From the NCBI RefSeq assembly GCF_026210795.1, contig NC_089449.1, positions 2,170,001 to 2,234,000 on the forward strand: 64,000 nt of DNA, written 5' to 3'. The translations under genes were made by a program, and so were the position numbers. The stretch is from Rhizophagus irregularis (Eukaryota; Glomeromycota; Glomeromycetes; Glomerales; Glomeraceae). A model generated the notes under the pieces. The model worked only from the letters and a program-made list of their open reading frames with translations, searched no databases and was not told where the DNA came from. This document shows positions 20,824 to 31,210 of this stretch, piece after piece. Every line of letters starts with the position of its first letter. Positions within the stretch are counted from its first letter, which is position 1.

Positions 20824-22830
20824 TTATTGGGAGTTCGCATTATCGCGAGCAGCCAAGAATTGTTGTTGTTGAGCCATGCCTTGTTTAACCGTTTTAGTGA
20901 GCTCAGTAACAGTAGCAGTAAAAGAGGAAAGGCGATCTTGTGGTGAAGTAGCGAGACCAAGGATCATACTCATACGGGGAGGGAGAGGAATATGCGATTG
21001 AGCAATGAAATTGGGGCCATTTGGTGGCGAAGATGGAGAGCTAAAATCCATAAGGTTGTCACTAAGACGTCTAGGACCAGAGGATTCATCATTATCCTAT
21101 CCTTGATTCATTGGCTCGGGTACAGGGACAAGGGGAGCCTGAGGTTGTGGGGATCTGGGAATAGGAGGAGGAGAAGAAGAGTGTTGATCTTCCAACCATT
21201 TGACACGATGTTGAAGTTGGGCAAATTCTGTGGTGAGGTGAGAAATCTCTTCGAGTATAATGGTAATTTGATCAGTAATCTGCTGCCAATCCATTAAAGG
21301 GGGAACATCCATTGCAGCGACGTCATGATCCAACTCAGATTGAGAAGGACGATGAGGATAACGACAATTGTTAGGACGAGAGCGCGAACGTGAAGATCTA
21401 GGGCGAGACTGTGATCGGAAAGGAACTTTTCTACCAGCGGCATCAGCATAAGATCTATGTTCAGAATTAGCAGGTCACGCAAAACGATTGTGACGTTTAG
21501 CAGGATGAGAGGGAGGTAAGTGTTTGTTATATAATCCACGCAATTTATCATTGCTAGACCATGGGCGAGAAGGACGTTGTGGAGCACGTGATGAAGCACA
21601 TTTGTCCAGATTACAACCGGGGTGGCCACAACGATGACAAAGAGAGGAGACTTCGGTAGGTTCATGCCAGGTAAGGCCAATAGATTTGAGAGCACAAGTA
21701 ATCCCCATAGCTGACTCTTTGGTAGCAGCAGAAGAGAAATGTACATATGCATAAGGTTTGGGTGTATAAGAGTTGTAGGAGAAAGGAATGTTAACGCTTT
21801 TAGCGGAAACTTCTTCGGCAATTTCAGAAAGATCAGCGGCAACAGAACCGCGAGGGAGGCCGGCAAGAAGTGCAACATGAGCGCGCCTAATAGCGCGTTA
21901 GTTAGGTGAATGAGAGGCTGGGCAAACGCGTAAGCAATGTTCAGTACAAAGAACAGCCCACGTGTTATCAAATTGGTCCAGGGAGGTGGCGGAGTCAAAA
22001 ACTATATACGCAGTGCGATAAAGTTTTGAAAGACGCATACGGCAGTGAATAACAATACCATAACGGGAAAAAGTGCCCCTTAATTGTGCATCAGTGACAA
22101 AGAGAGGGATGTCGGTAACTACCAGGGTACGAAGTTGTTCATCTGCCTTTTTTGCAGATGGGTCATGCTCGTGAAACTGTAGATCATGCAGGGAGGTGAT
22201 AGGCGCAGCGATAGCTTTTTCCATATCGGGTTTGAAACGAAAGTAAACAACGATAAGTTTATTATCGCCAGATTCTTGAGTGGTAGCTTTACTACCATAA
22301 GAGGAAAAAGAGGAGAATTCGCGGTCAGTCGCGTCGCAAGCTTCACGATTGGTCTTGTAGTGGGTCCAAAATTCTTCAATAGTGGAGGGCGCAGCCGCAG
22401 CATAAAAGCGAAGGGGAAAAGATTGTATAGCGGCAGTAGACGCATCGGGAGACGCAGCGCGTTCAGGCTCAGGAGGCAAAATTTCTACAGATTTTTCTTT
22501 GTCTGCGGAGTTGGAGGGGAAGTGTTGGGAGTCCTCAAGGGAGGTACCAGAGTCAGGAGCTGAAGGGGACGTGTTGGTATCAACGGGAGGGGGAAGCGAA
22601 GTTGAAGTATTATCCTGAGGAGCAGGAGGAGTCAAAATATTGTCTTGGTCCATAACGGGTTCAGAAGATACCCGTGTGCGCTTTGCAGAGTTGTCGGTCG
22701 AAGGTTGCGAAGTAGGACCTGGAATAGAAGCAGAAGAACCTTGACCTTGAACGTTGCCAGAAGGAGGACTCTGGGCAGGACGTTTTGGAGCAGAAGAACC
22801 AGAAGCTTTATTGTTTCATTTGTTTGTCAT
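20824..22830 (-). pseudogene. LINE ORF1 (zinc-knuckle RNA-binding protein), four in-frame stops
   Basis: One reading frame runs from ATG 22830 to the TAA at 20826-20824, interrupted only by four in-frame stop codons: TGA at 22818-22816, TAA at 21900-21898, TGA at 21477-21475 and TAG at 21099-21097. No indel shifts it over 2 kb. The order is a Ser/Pro-rich N terminus, an RRM-like segment (LRTLVVTDIPLFVTDAQLRGTFSRYG), which is shown here only as its hallmark LVVTDIPLF and FSRYG pieces, a second RRM-like part (AYVHFSSAATKESA), a knuckle CHRCGHPGCNLDKC in which the usual His is Cys, an R/S-rich stretch and a Gln-rich C-terminal coil. ORF1 proteins coat LINE RNA. Family assignment is by position and motif order. 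Confidence 0.75.
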
Positions 22831-23655
22831 AGCTAGAAGTAGAAGGGAGAACTAAAATATGTAATAGTTAATAGTAACGCGAAGTAAATAATAAAAATAC
22901 TTCAAAAAAATCTTTTTATTTTTTGTCGCAATATTGTCGTGAAGGCAACAGGAGAGAGTTTTTAGTTTTTTTAGTTTTATCCTTTTGCGATCACTGGCTG
23001 ATGAGTTATTCAACAAAATGTTAAGCATCGGCATTATTATATTTCTTGATTTACGTTTACTGCGCCATTTAACATTTTGCTAAATTTCTCAGTACCTAGT
23101 GATTGTAAAAAGACGATTAATAGCTCGTTGGAATCGCCTCATCAAGACGAATCGAATGGTGGTAAGCTCATCTCTCTGTGATCAATATTGACGGAGTTAC
23201 TACTTAAAAACCATTTAATATTTTTTAATTTCGGAAATTGATCTAGTGATTGGATTTCGATGTATTTTATACCATTGGATTCGCCGCATTAAGACGAATC
23301 GAATGGTAGTAAGATTGTCTCTCCAGGATCAATATTGACAGAGTTATTACACAAAAACTATTAATATTTTTTTAATTTTGGAAATTAATCTAGTGATTGG
23401 ATTTCTATGTATTTTATACCATTAGAACCGTCTCATCAAGACGAATCGAATGGCGGTAAGATCATCTCTCTACGATTAATATTAGTGGAGCTATGATACA
23501 ATAAAGTTTTGAGTATAATTTTGGCTAAAATTATGTTAATTTTTGGCCGGAATTATGATATACTAATATAAGAAATTTTTTATATAGTCACATCTCTTTA
23601 TAATCACCAAATATGGACTGTCCCAAATGTATGACTATAAAGAGAGTTGACTGTA

Positions 23656-24050
23656 CCTTTTTTTTAGTAAGTATATTTTTCTTTTAAATGACTTTCTTAT
23701 TTTTTTTCTAGGGTTTCTGGATTTCTTGTACATACCGGACTGGTGAGTTGTTTTTTATTTGTTTTGCTTTAAAGAAACGTTTTTAGCGTTTCATTTTTAT
23801 TTTCTTTTATCTAGGAACACAGGTTTTTTGTACATGCCGGACTTTTAAAGGTAAATTGTGAGGGCTTTTCTTACTTGTTTAACCTTAAAGAAACGTTTTT
23901 AATGTTTCATTTTTTATTATTATTTTTTAGGGATGCCAGATTTTTTGTACAAATTGAATTTTTAAAGATTTTGGATTTTTGTACAAATCTTTCGCTCTGG
24001 ACTTACAACGGTTTCCGTTTCCTAGTTATATATTATACAAAGTGAATATT
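23656..24050 (+). other. Short micro-exon/intron-like array (fragment)
   Basis: Three or four units of 30-36 nt (each containing TTGTACATRCCGGACT) are separated by intron-like spacers of 45-80 nt. The spacers start GTAAGTATAT, GTGAGTTG or GTAAATTG and end TTTTTCTAG, TTATCTAG or TTTTTTAG after long pyrimidine runs. Inside each spacer is a hairpin AAACGTTTTTAGCGTTT. The left side abuts the MITE end at 23653, so this looks like a truncated piece of a larger array. The remainder up to 24212 is AT-rich and featureless. Confidence 0.5.
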
Positions 24051-24212
24051 GGTTTAAATCAAAATTATACATGTCAAGAATATATAATATATATAACTTA
24101 GTGATACCTGCCTAAACTCTTTTTGCCAAAAATTACAGTTTTATCACCAACTAGTTTCAGTTTCATCATTAACTAACTATATAATAATAATTTTTAATTT
24201 TAATTTTAATTA

Positions 24213-25319
24213 CAGTCAACTCTCTTTATAGTCACACATTTGGGACAGTCCATATTTGGTGATTATAAAGAGATGTGACTATATAAAAAATTTCTTATAT
24301 TAGTATATTATAATTCCGGCCAAAAATTAACATAATTTTAGCCAAAATTATACTCAAAACTTTATTGTATCGTAACTCCGCCAATATTAATCGTAGAGAG
24401 ATGATCTTACCGCCATTCGATTCGTCTTGATGAGACGGTTCTAATGGTATAAAATACATCGAAATCAAATCACTAGATTAATTTCCGAAATTAAAAAAAT
24501 ATTAATGGTTTTTGTGTAATAACTCTGCCAATATTGATCCTAGAGAGACGATCTTACCGCCATTCGATTCGTCTTGATGAGACGGTTCTAATGGTATAAG
24601 ATACATCGAAATCCAATCACTAGATTAATTTCCGAAATTAAAAAATATTAATGGTTTTTGTGTAATAACTCTGCCAATATTGATCCTAGAGAGACAATCT
24701 TACTACCATTCGATTCGTCTTAATGCGACGAATCTAATGGTATAAAATACATCGAAATCCAATCACTAGATCATTTTCCGAAATTAAAAAATATTAAATG
24801 GTTTTTAAGTAGTAACTCCGTCAATATTGATCACAGAGAGATGAGCTTACCACCATTCGATTCGTCTTGATGAGGCGATTCCAACGAGCTATTAATCGTC
24901 TTTTTACAATCACTAGGTACTGAGAAATTTAGCAAAATGTTAAATGGCGCAGTAAACGTAAATCAAGAAATATAATAATGCCGATGCTTAACATTTTGTT
25001 GAATAACTCATCAGCCAGTGATCGCAAAAGGATAAAACTACCACCATTCGATTCATCTCAGTGAGACGATTCTAACAAGCTATGATACATCTTTGTACGA
25101 TTATTAGATGCCAAGTTATTTAATATATTCTTTATATAACTGTGATTATAAACGGTTCTTTTTAATATAAGATTTTTGAGGATAGGTGTGATAGTGACTA
25201 TAGATAGATTGTGACTATATAGGATAGTTTTTAATAATAAAGTGTTTTGAACATTCAACTGGTGTGACTATATAGTAGAATGTGACTATAACGGGAGTGA
25301 CTATAGAGGGAGTTGACTG
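24213..25319. mobile_element. TA-flanked MITE copy 2, uninterrupted, inverted
   Basis: The ends CAGTCAACTCTCTTTATAG and its inverse lie between TA dinucleotides (24211-24212 and 25320-25321). Five hairpin modules (GATTCGTCTTGATGAGACG-type) are spaced about 148 bp apart. At 25025-25041 it contains the intact complement of the 17-bp site at which copies 1 and 3 carry LINE and SINE-like inserts. 1107 bp, no ORF; a small frame at 25058-25258 is part of the repeat. The 670 bp to the right (25320-25988) is AT-rich and shows no gene. Confidence 0.85.
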
Positions 25320-26283
25320 TAATCATAAACTTTTTTACTTGTTTATTTTTGATGTAGCATGAAATTTCCAATACACATTCTGTGCGGACCAATCAGAAAT
25401 GACGCGTGCAGACAACCGGAAATCGCCACGTGACACTAATTGTTATCGACCTTCGTAAAATTATATAGTCCTTCGCTACATTCCGGACAATTATATATAC
25501 TATATAACAATTCTCATACATATTACCTCTAATTTTTTTTATTATAATAGTTATATTAAAAATTATGGCATAGTATAATTATTAAATATAAAACTTATAT
25601 ATGTAAATCAAATTGATTAAAATTAATTTTTTTTAGCATAAATTATTAATAAGTTTCGAATTCATAATTCTGGCCAAAATTATAATTCTGATCTAAATTT
25701 GATTAAAATTGAAAAATATAGATTAAAAGTAACATGCATTTATACAATATAACATTTTAACTATTATTATTCAAAATGCTTTTTAAGAATCTAATGAACA
25801 TTTTAATTAGTTTAAAAAGTTAAAAAATCAAGTAAATTCAAATTGGATCTTCATCAGCAAGTTTGAAAAGTGTTGATTCACACCAGTATACATGTTGATC
25901 AACACCAGCTAGTTATTCAACGTGATTTACAATATTAATCAACACCATATACTGGAGTACAGTTTAACCTCGATATACCGATATGATACAGTCAACTCCC
26001 TCTATAGTCACTTCCGTTATAGTCATATTCTACTATATAGTCATATCAGTTGAATGTTCAAAACACTTTATTATTAAAATCTATCCTATATAGTCACAAT
26101 CTATCTATAGTCACTATCACATCTATCCTCAAAAATCTTATATTAAAAAGAACCGTTTATAATCACAGTTATATAAAGAATATATTAAATAACTTGGCAT
26201 CTAATAATCGTACAAAGATGTATCAAGCTTGTTAGAATCGTCTCGCCGAGACGAATCGAATGGTGGTAGTTTTATCCTTTTCC

Positions 26284-27262
26284 TTTGCAAGTGTTTACGG
26301 CCAGACCACCCATTGCCTCTTATGGAGACTAATCTCCTGGGTCTCGTCCTATCATCTTCAATGGGCAACCAATATACCGAGAGTACTTAATTCTTCGGTA
26401 ACAGCACCACTATAGACATCCCCCATCGTGCCATTTAGGCTGATCTGAAGCTAGGTACACGCCGCCTACTCATCCTATACCCATTGCATGATACTGATAC
26501 TCAATTTATTTTACGACCTTTAGAGAGCATCTACTTTCATGGAGGACTTTCGACAGGTAACATCAACCATCTGGTACCCTTCCATACCACCATTTTGCGT
26601 ACTAAAGTCTCACTCAAAGCGCCACTACAGCCCGCGATTACCCAGCACCGATAGTACAGTTGTTTACCCCAAGTGGTATACTTTGTAGCGACCACTCAGA
26701 CAGGAAGTAGCAGGCATCTGTCCAGGATCACCCCCTTATGGCGGTACGGTCCAACCAAGGGATCACCAACCAGAATCCAAGGCAGTAGGACCGAACCCTA
26801 TGAAATACGCTACCTGTTCGCGCACGAACACTTTAGTTGGTCTAAGACCTAACAGAAGGTCAAACTACCACTAAGACATTGCACCCTTAGCTTTACCATC
26901 TAGGACGACCATCTAGCCATTACTGACCCCAAGTGGTATCGTAGAGTGACCACCCAGACAGGAAGTCCCCCCAAGGTATAGTAGTCGCGCAAGGACAGGA
27001 CTGCGCACATACCAATGGCTCATAGGGAACGTTAGAAGGACACCATGATCCCTAGTTGAAATGTGCGGCCTAACCATACACACTAATTCACCATGATGCA
27101 GTCCAACTACACTAATCCCTGTATTTTCATGCTATTGGTTGTAGCGTCCGCAGTAAAATTCTTTTTATTTCCGTAGTCATGGGAATCGAACCTGCGACCT
27201 CATCATACTCAGGCTTAATGAGGGTCTCAGTGACTAACCACCGAGATAGGGTGACCAACCCC
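26284..27262 (-). mobile_element. tRNA-headed SINE-like element, 979 bp
   Basis: Flanked by the 17-bp direct repeat TAGTTTTATCCTTTTCC (26267-26283 and 27263-27279). The insert is near 50% GC, far above its surroundings. On the minus strand it opens with a tRNA-like sequence having TGGTTAGTCACTGAG (A-box-like) and GGTTCGATTCC (perfect B box). Its body has an internal direct repeat of about 50 bp (CCCCAAGTGGTAT ... CCAGACAGGAAGT, near 26671 and 26929). There is no ORF and no poly(A) tail. Length is unusual for a SINE. Mobilisation by a LINE in trans is inferred. Confidence 0.7.
27178..27260 (-). other. tRNA-derived pol III promoter head
   Basis: B box GGTTCGATTCC at 27195-27185 lies about 50 nt downstream of an A-box-like TGGTTAGTCACTGAG on the minus strand. 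Stem pairing around the T loop is poor, so this is a tRNA-derived promoter rather than a working tRNA gene. Confidence 0.6.
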
Positions 27263-27942
27263 TAGTTTTATCCTTTTCCGATCACTGGCTGACGAGTTAT
27301 TCAACAAAATGTTAAACATCGGCATTATAATATTTCTTGATTTACGTTTACTGCGCCATTTAACATTTTGCTAGATTTCTCGGTACCTAGTGATTGTAAA
27401 AAGATGATTTATAGCTCGTTGGAATCGCCTCATTAAGACGAATCGAATGTGATAAGCTCATCTCTCTGTGATCAATATTGACGGAGTTATTACTTAAAAA
27501 CAATTTAATATTTTTTAATTTCAGAAATTGATCTAGTGATTGGATTTCGATGTATCTTATACCATTAGATTCGTCTCATTAAGACGAATCGAATGGTAGT
27601 AAGATAGTCTTTCTAGGATCAATATTGACAGAGTTATTACACAAAAACCATTAATATTTTTTTAATTTCAGAAATTAATCTAGTGATTGGATTTCTATGT
27701 ATTTATACCATTAGAACCGTCTCATCAAGACGAATCGAATGGCAGTAAGATTATCTCTCTACGATTAATATTGGCGAAGTTACGATACAATAAAGTTTTA
27801 AGTATAATTCTGGCTAAAATTATGTTAATTTTTGGCCGGAATTATGATATACAAATATAAGAAATTTTTTATATAGTCACATTTCTTTATAATCACCAAA
27901 TATAGACTGTCCCAAATGTGTGACTATAAAGAGAGTTGACTG

Positions 27943-29080
27943 TATTAATATATCCTTAAATTCTATCAATATATATGTCCTATATTAAATTTTAATTATA
28001 CTAATTTTTATTAAAATCAGATTATTATTGGCTAACTTTATATGTAACAACTTATTAATTTAATGTGATCAATACATTTTTTTGATATAAATGTTTGGTG
28101 AATTCAAAATTCTACATAATAATTATAACTCAAACTTTCCAAATTAATAAATAGCAACTTGATATACTTGTATTCAAAATTTTACTGAATATGGATGTAA
28201 AATAAAGAACTTTAATATATATTATCTGTGTAAAATTAAAATCGAACATAATTCTTATAAAAAAAATGCAAATAATTTAACTTACATATAAACTAGGCGG
28301 ATATTTTTATATTCACTTTAAAGAATAGATCAAGACCTATCCAACAAATTAAAAATTACTTTGGTTGAATCATTGGTTGATGAATAAATGTGTTCAACAC
28401 ATTTATTTCTAATTATGAATTTGATTGTCAACATTTCTATATGTAGTGAATCAATTGGAAAGATCTTTGATTCCAAAATTAGAGTGTGATTTAATCTTTT
28501 AAAATGTAAAATTATTTGTTTAGCCAATATACATACTGAGAAAATAATACCATATTACTAATATTACATCATAAAATTTCTTACCAATAAGTTATTTTTA
28601 AGATTTTGTATTTTATTTAAAGGAATGAAAAAGAGTCATTTACTATTTAAAGAAAATAAAATAATAGATAGATCAGTTTCTAATAGAGAAAAATTATGTA
28701 AATAATTTATTATAAAACCCAAAAAATTTGTTTTTTAAGAAGTTGTTAAATATACAAAGAAAAGAGCTTCTTCAAAAGGGTTTTTCCATCATAAATTTCA
28801 ATAAACATATAGTAGATTAAAAAGCTTAAGTAAAAACAAACCTTTGAATATATCTGTTTCCATTGTTGTAAATAGATTTCATATTTCTTTGTTTCTTCAG
28901 CTTATTACAATTTGAAAGAAAATGTACTATGCTTATTTTCGTTTTATAAGAAGTTTTCAAGTATTTATAACTTCTGGATTCCGTCTTCAATAGCCAGATT
29001 CCTTTGTAATACGTTTAAACATAACCTGAAGAATCAATTTTTTTTATTGTCCTTTGCTATTAAATTTTTTGTGACACAAT
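27943..29080. other. AT-rich intergenic DNA
   Basis: I see no gene, RNA or clear repeat here. Short frames at 28330-28527 (minus) and nearby are low-complexity and have no recognisable domain. Confidence 0.5.
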
Positions 29081-29328
29081 TAAGGTTGCTTGCTGAAACG
29101 GGGCTTTAGGGGTTTACGAGATGGCGTTTCGCCGAAAAGCGAAATTCTGCCGAAACTATATTAAAGTTATATTAAAAAACTGGCGAAACTTTGGAGAAAG
29201 GCGAAACTGCTGAAACTTATTATAAATGCCAAAACTGCCAAAACTCTGCCAAAACTTTAATAAATCTATAGTAAAATTTTGATGAAACTAATCGTAAGAT
29301 TTTGAAGAGGTTTAGACAAGCAACCTTA
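29081..29328. mobile_element. hAT-like MITE (TAAGGTTGCTTG family), copy a
   Basis: Ends TAAGGTTGCTTG and CAAGCAACCTTA. Flanking GACACAAT (29073-29080) and GGCACAAT (29329-29336) form an 8-bp target duplication with one mismatch. The interior carries many GCCGAAACT/GCCAAAACT words. Other copies lie at 47535, 48943, 50346 and 60184. Confidence 0.75.
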
Positions 29329-29336
29329 GGCACAAT

Positions 29337-31210
29337 TAAAATAAATTAGTACAATTATCATATGCCGATACATTTGATAATATTTAGCCAATAAAATACA
29401 TATCTATGTAACAAACAATTACATCAGTGTTATGACTAAGTTATGTCATTTAAAATTACTTGAAAACTTGATGATTTACTTAAATTTTATTTGTTATTTA
29501 AGTAAAAATCACATTTGCCAATCGTCATGTGATTATTCAAAAATTGGAAAGCCTGCTATGCTTAATTTTAGTAAAAAATTTAATTTTGATCATGTGATAT
29601 TATAATGAATAGCCAATCAAAAGTTTTAGCCAATTTTGGGAATTTTGGAATAATTTTGGCATTTCATTTTTTCTTAAATTAATTTTACCATTTTAGTTTT
29701 AGCAAATGATAAAACTTAATTTAAATGGTAGTTTTAATCAACATTTAAATGTTTGCTGTTTAATTGCTTTATATCTAGTAATGATTTGTAAACACAATAG
29801 TGTTAAGATTATTTTGCTAAATATGATAAATTGCAAATTATCTAATAATTTATCATTTAATATTTTATAATTTATTACACCTACTAGAAGATAATTTTAA
29901 TACTATTCAATTCATCTTAATTAAATGATCTTAAAGAGCTATTAATTATGAATCTGATCTGATCTGAATTTAAAAAAAATTATCTCGTAATCTAATAATT
30001 GGATTTTAATGATTATTTTTTTTTTTATAGATCATGTTATGCTGATCAAAATAAACTGCTAGATCATAAGATATTTACAAAAAATGGTTTTTTTTTATAA
30101 TTAATTTAGGTTGTACTATATTACCAATCTAATTAAATCAATTTGTTAAGAGGACTATTATTAAAATGCCAATTTTTATCATAGAAAAATAAAACTACTA
30201 CCATTCAATTTGTCTTAATAAGACAATTTTAACAAGTTATATTACATCATCTTTTTATTATAATCATTGGATATTAAGCAATTTATTATATTCTTTATAT
30301 AATAGTAACTATAAATAATATTTTAATATAAGATTTCTGGAAATAAATTGATAGTGACTATAGATAGATTGTGACTATATAGGATAGATTTAATAATAAA
30401 ATGTTTTGAATAAGACTTAGGGGGTATAATAATAATACTTCATTTTTTGAGAATACAAATGTGACCAGTGAATTTCTGAAAATTTCTGAAATTTTTTTCA
30501 AAATTTTTATATGCTATTAATAGATATATTAGAAATTTAAAGTACTATTATATAACTATAAAAAATTTTATATACAGTATAATCCTGAAATATCAAATAT
30601 ATAATATTATGAATAAATTAAAAAAATTTCAAACGATTAATATAGAGCTTGAAATCTTTAAATACAGTGAAATTTATTGCAACTACATGTTCTATATATT
30701 ATTTTCTTGTTTTACAACTAATCGAATATTACATAAGTAATTTCTATATACATAGGACGTATTGATCTTTAATTGCGGATCCCTATTACCTTATTGTTTA
30801 AGATAGAATAGTAATACGAAGCATCGGAAATTGTAAAGAAAAAAAAGGATATTGCATATAGAAAAGCTAACTAAAAATGTATGTTGTTTAAAAAAAAAGC
30901 CTATCTATTTTTAGTAACTCTCTTCTATGTTAAATGCTCTATTCTACTACTATTACAAAAGGCAATAAATTCTTCTACGATAACAGAATTACCTACTCTA
31001 ATGGAAATTGCCTCATATAGATAGGCTTTTCAGAAAATAAATTTCGTAATTCGCGTTTAAAAGCCTATCAATTCACAAGATTTCACATGAGCTTACCGTA
31101 CTATATCTTTTATGGTAATACTTTATAGGGCGAATTTGGTATACTCATATTGATGTCATCTCAAAAAATATATGACCGATCACAATTGAAATAATTCTAT
31201 CTATACAAAA
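29337..31210. other. Intergenic region with decayed repeat fragments
   Basis: 30190-30415 is a decayed fragment of the MITE whose copies lie at 3824, 24213 and 25989. 30893-31034 is an inverted repeat with AAAAAGCCTATCTAT termini, ending about 180 bp before the E2 start codon. The remaining sequence is AT-rich, with no gene seen. The final stretch must hold the E2 promoter. Confidence 0.5.

Larger units (their letters stand above)
4120..22971 (-). mobile_element. Full-length non-LTR retrotransposon (LINE), interrupted by gypsy
   Basis: The insert is flanked by a perfect 17-bp direct repeat, TAGTTTTATCCTTTTGC, at 4103-4119 and 22972-22988. Read on the minus strand it has a short 5' leader (22971-22831), ORF1 with a zinc knuckle (22830-20824), ORF2 with endonuclease, reverse transcriptase, RNase H and a C-terminal CCHC motif (20768-20692 continuing at 9686-4370), and a 250-nt 3' UTR. 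With the 11-kb gypsy insertion removed it is about 7.8 kb. No long poly(A) tail is seen at the 3' end; the element stops at ...GTTTGCATA. ORF lesions show that this copy is no longer autonomous. Confidence 0.88.
3824..23653. mobile_element. TA-flanked MITE copy 1, split by a LINE
   Basis: The left end CAATCAACTCCCTCTATAG lies at 3824 after TA, and the right end GAGAGTTGACTG lies at 23653 before TA. Without the insert at 4120-22988 the element is about 961 bp. It carries several copies of a roughly 148-bp module with a hairpin around GATTCGTCTTGATGAGACG. Full copies occur at 24213-25319 (inverted, 1107 bp, one module more) and 25989-27942. TA duplication and CAGTCAACTC ends fit pogo/Tc1-type elements. 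No transposase is encoded. Confidence 0.75.
25989..27942. mobile_element. TA-flanked MITE copy 3, split by a SINE-like insert
   Basis: Ends CAGTCAACTCCCTCTATAG and its inverse with TA on each side. Same orientation and module content as copy 1. Interrupted at 26267-27279 by the SINE-like element and its 17-bp target duplication. About 958 bp without the insert. Confidence 0.85.

Noticed and set aside
27178-27260. Functional tRNA gene
   Set aside because: A and B boxes are present but T-arm and acceptor pairing are poor, and it sits at the head of an element with a 17-bp target duplication.
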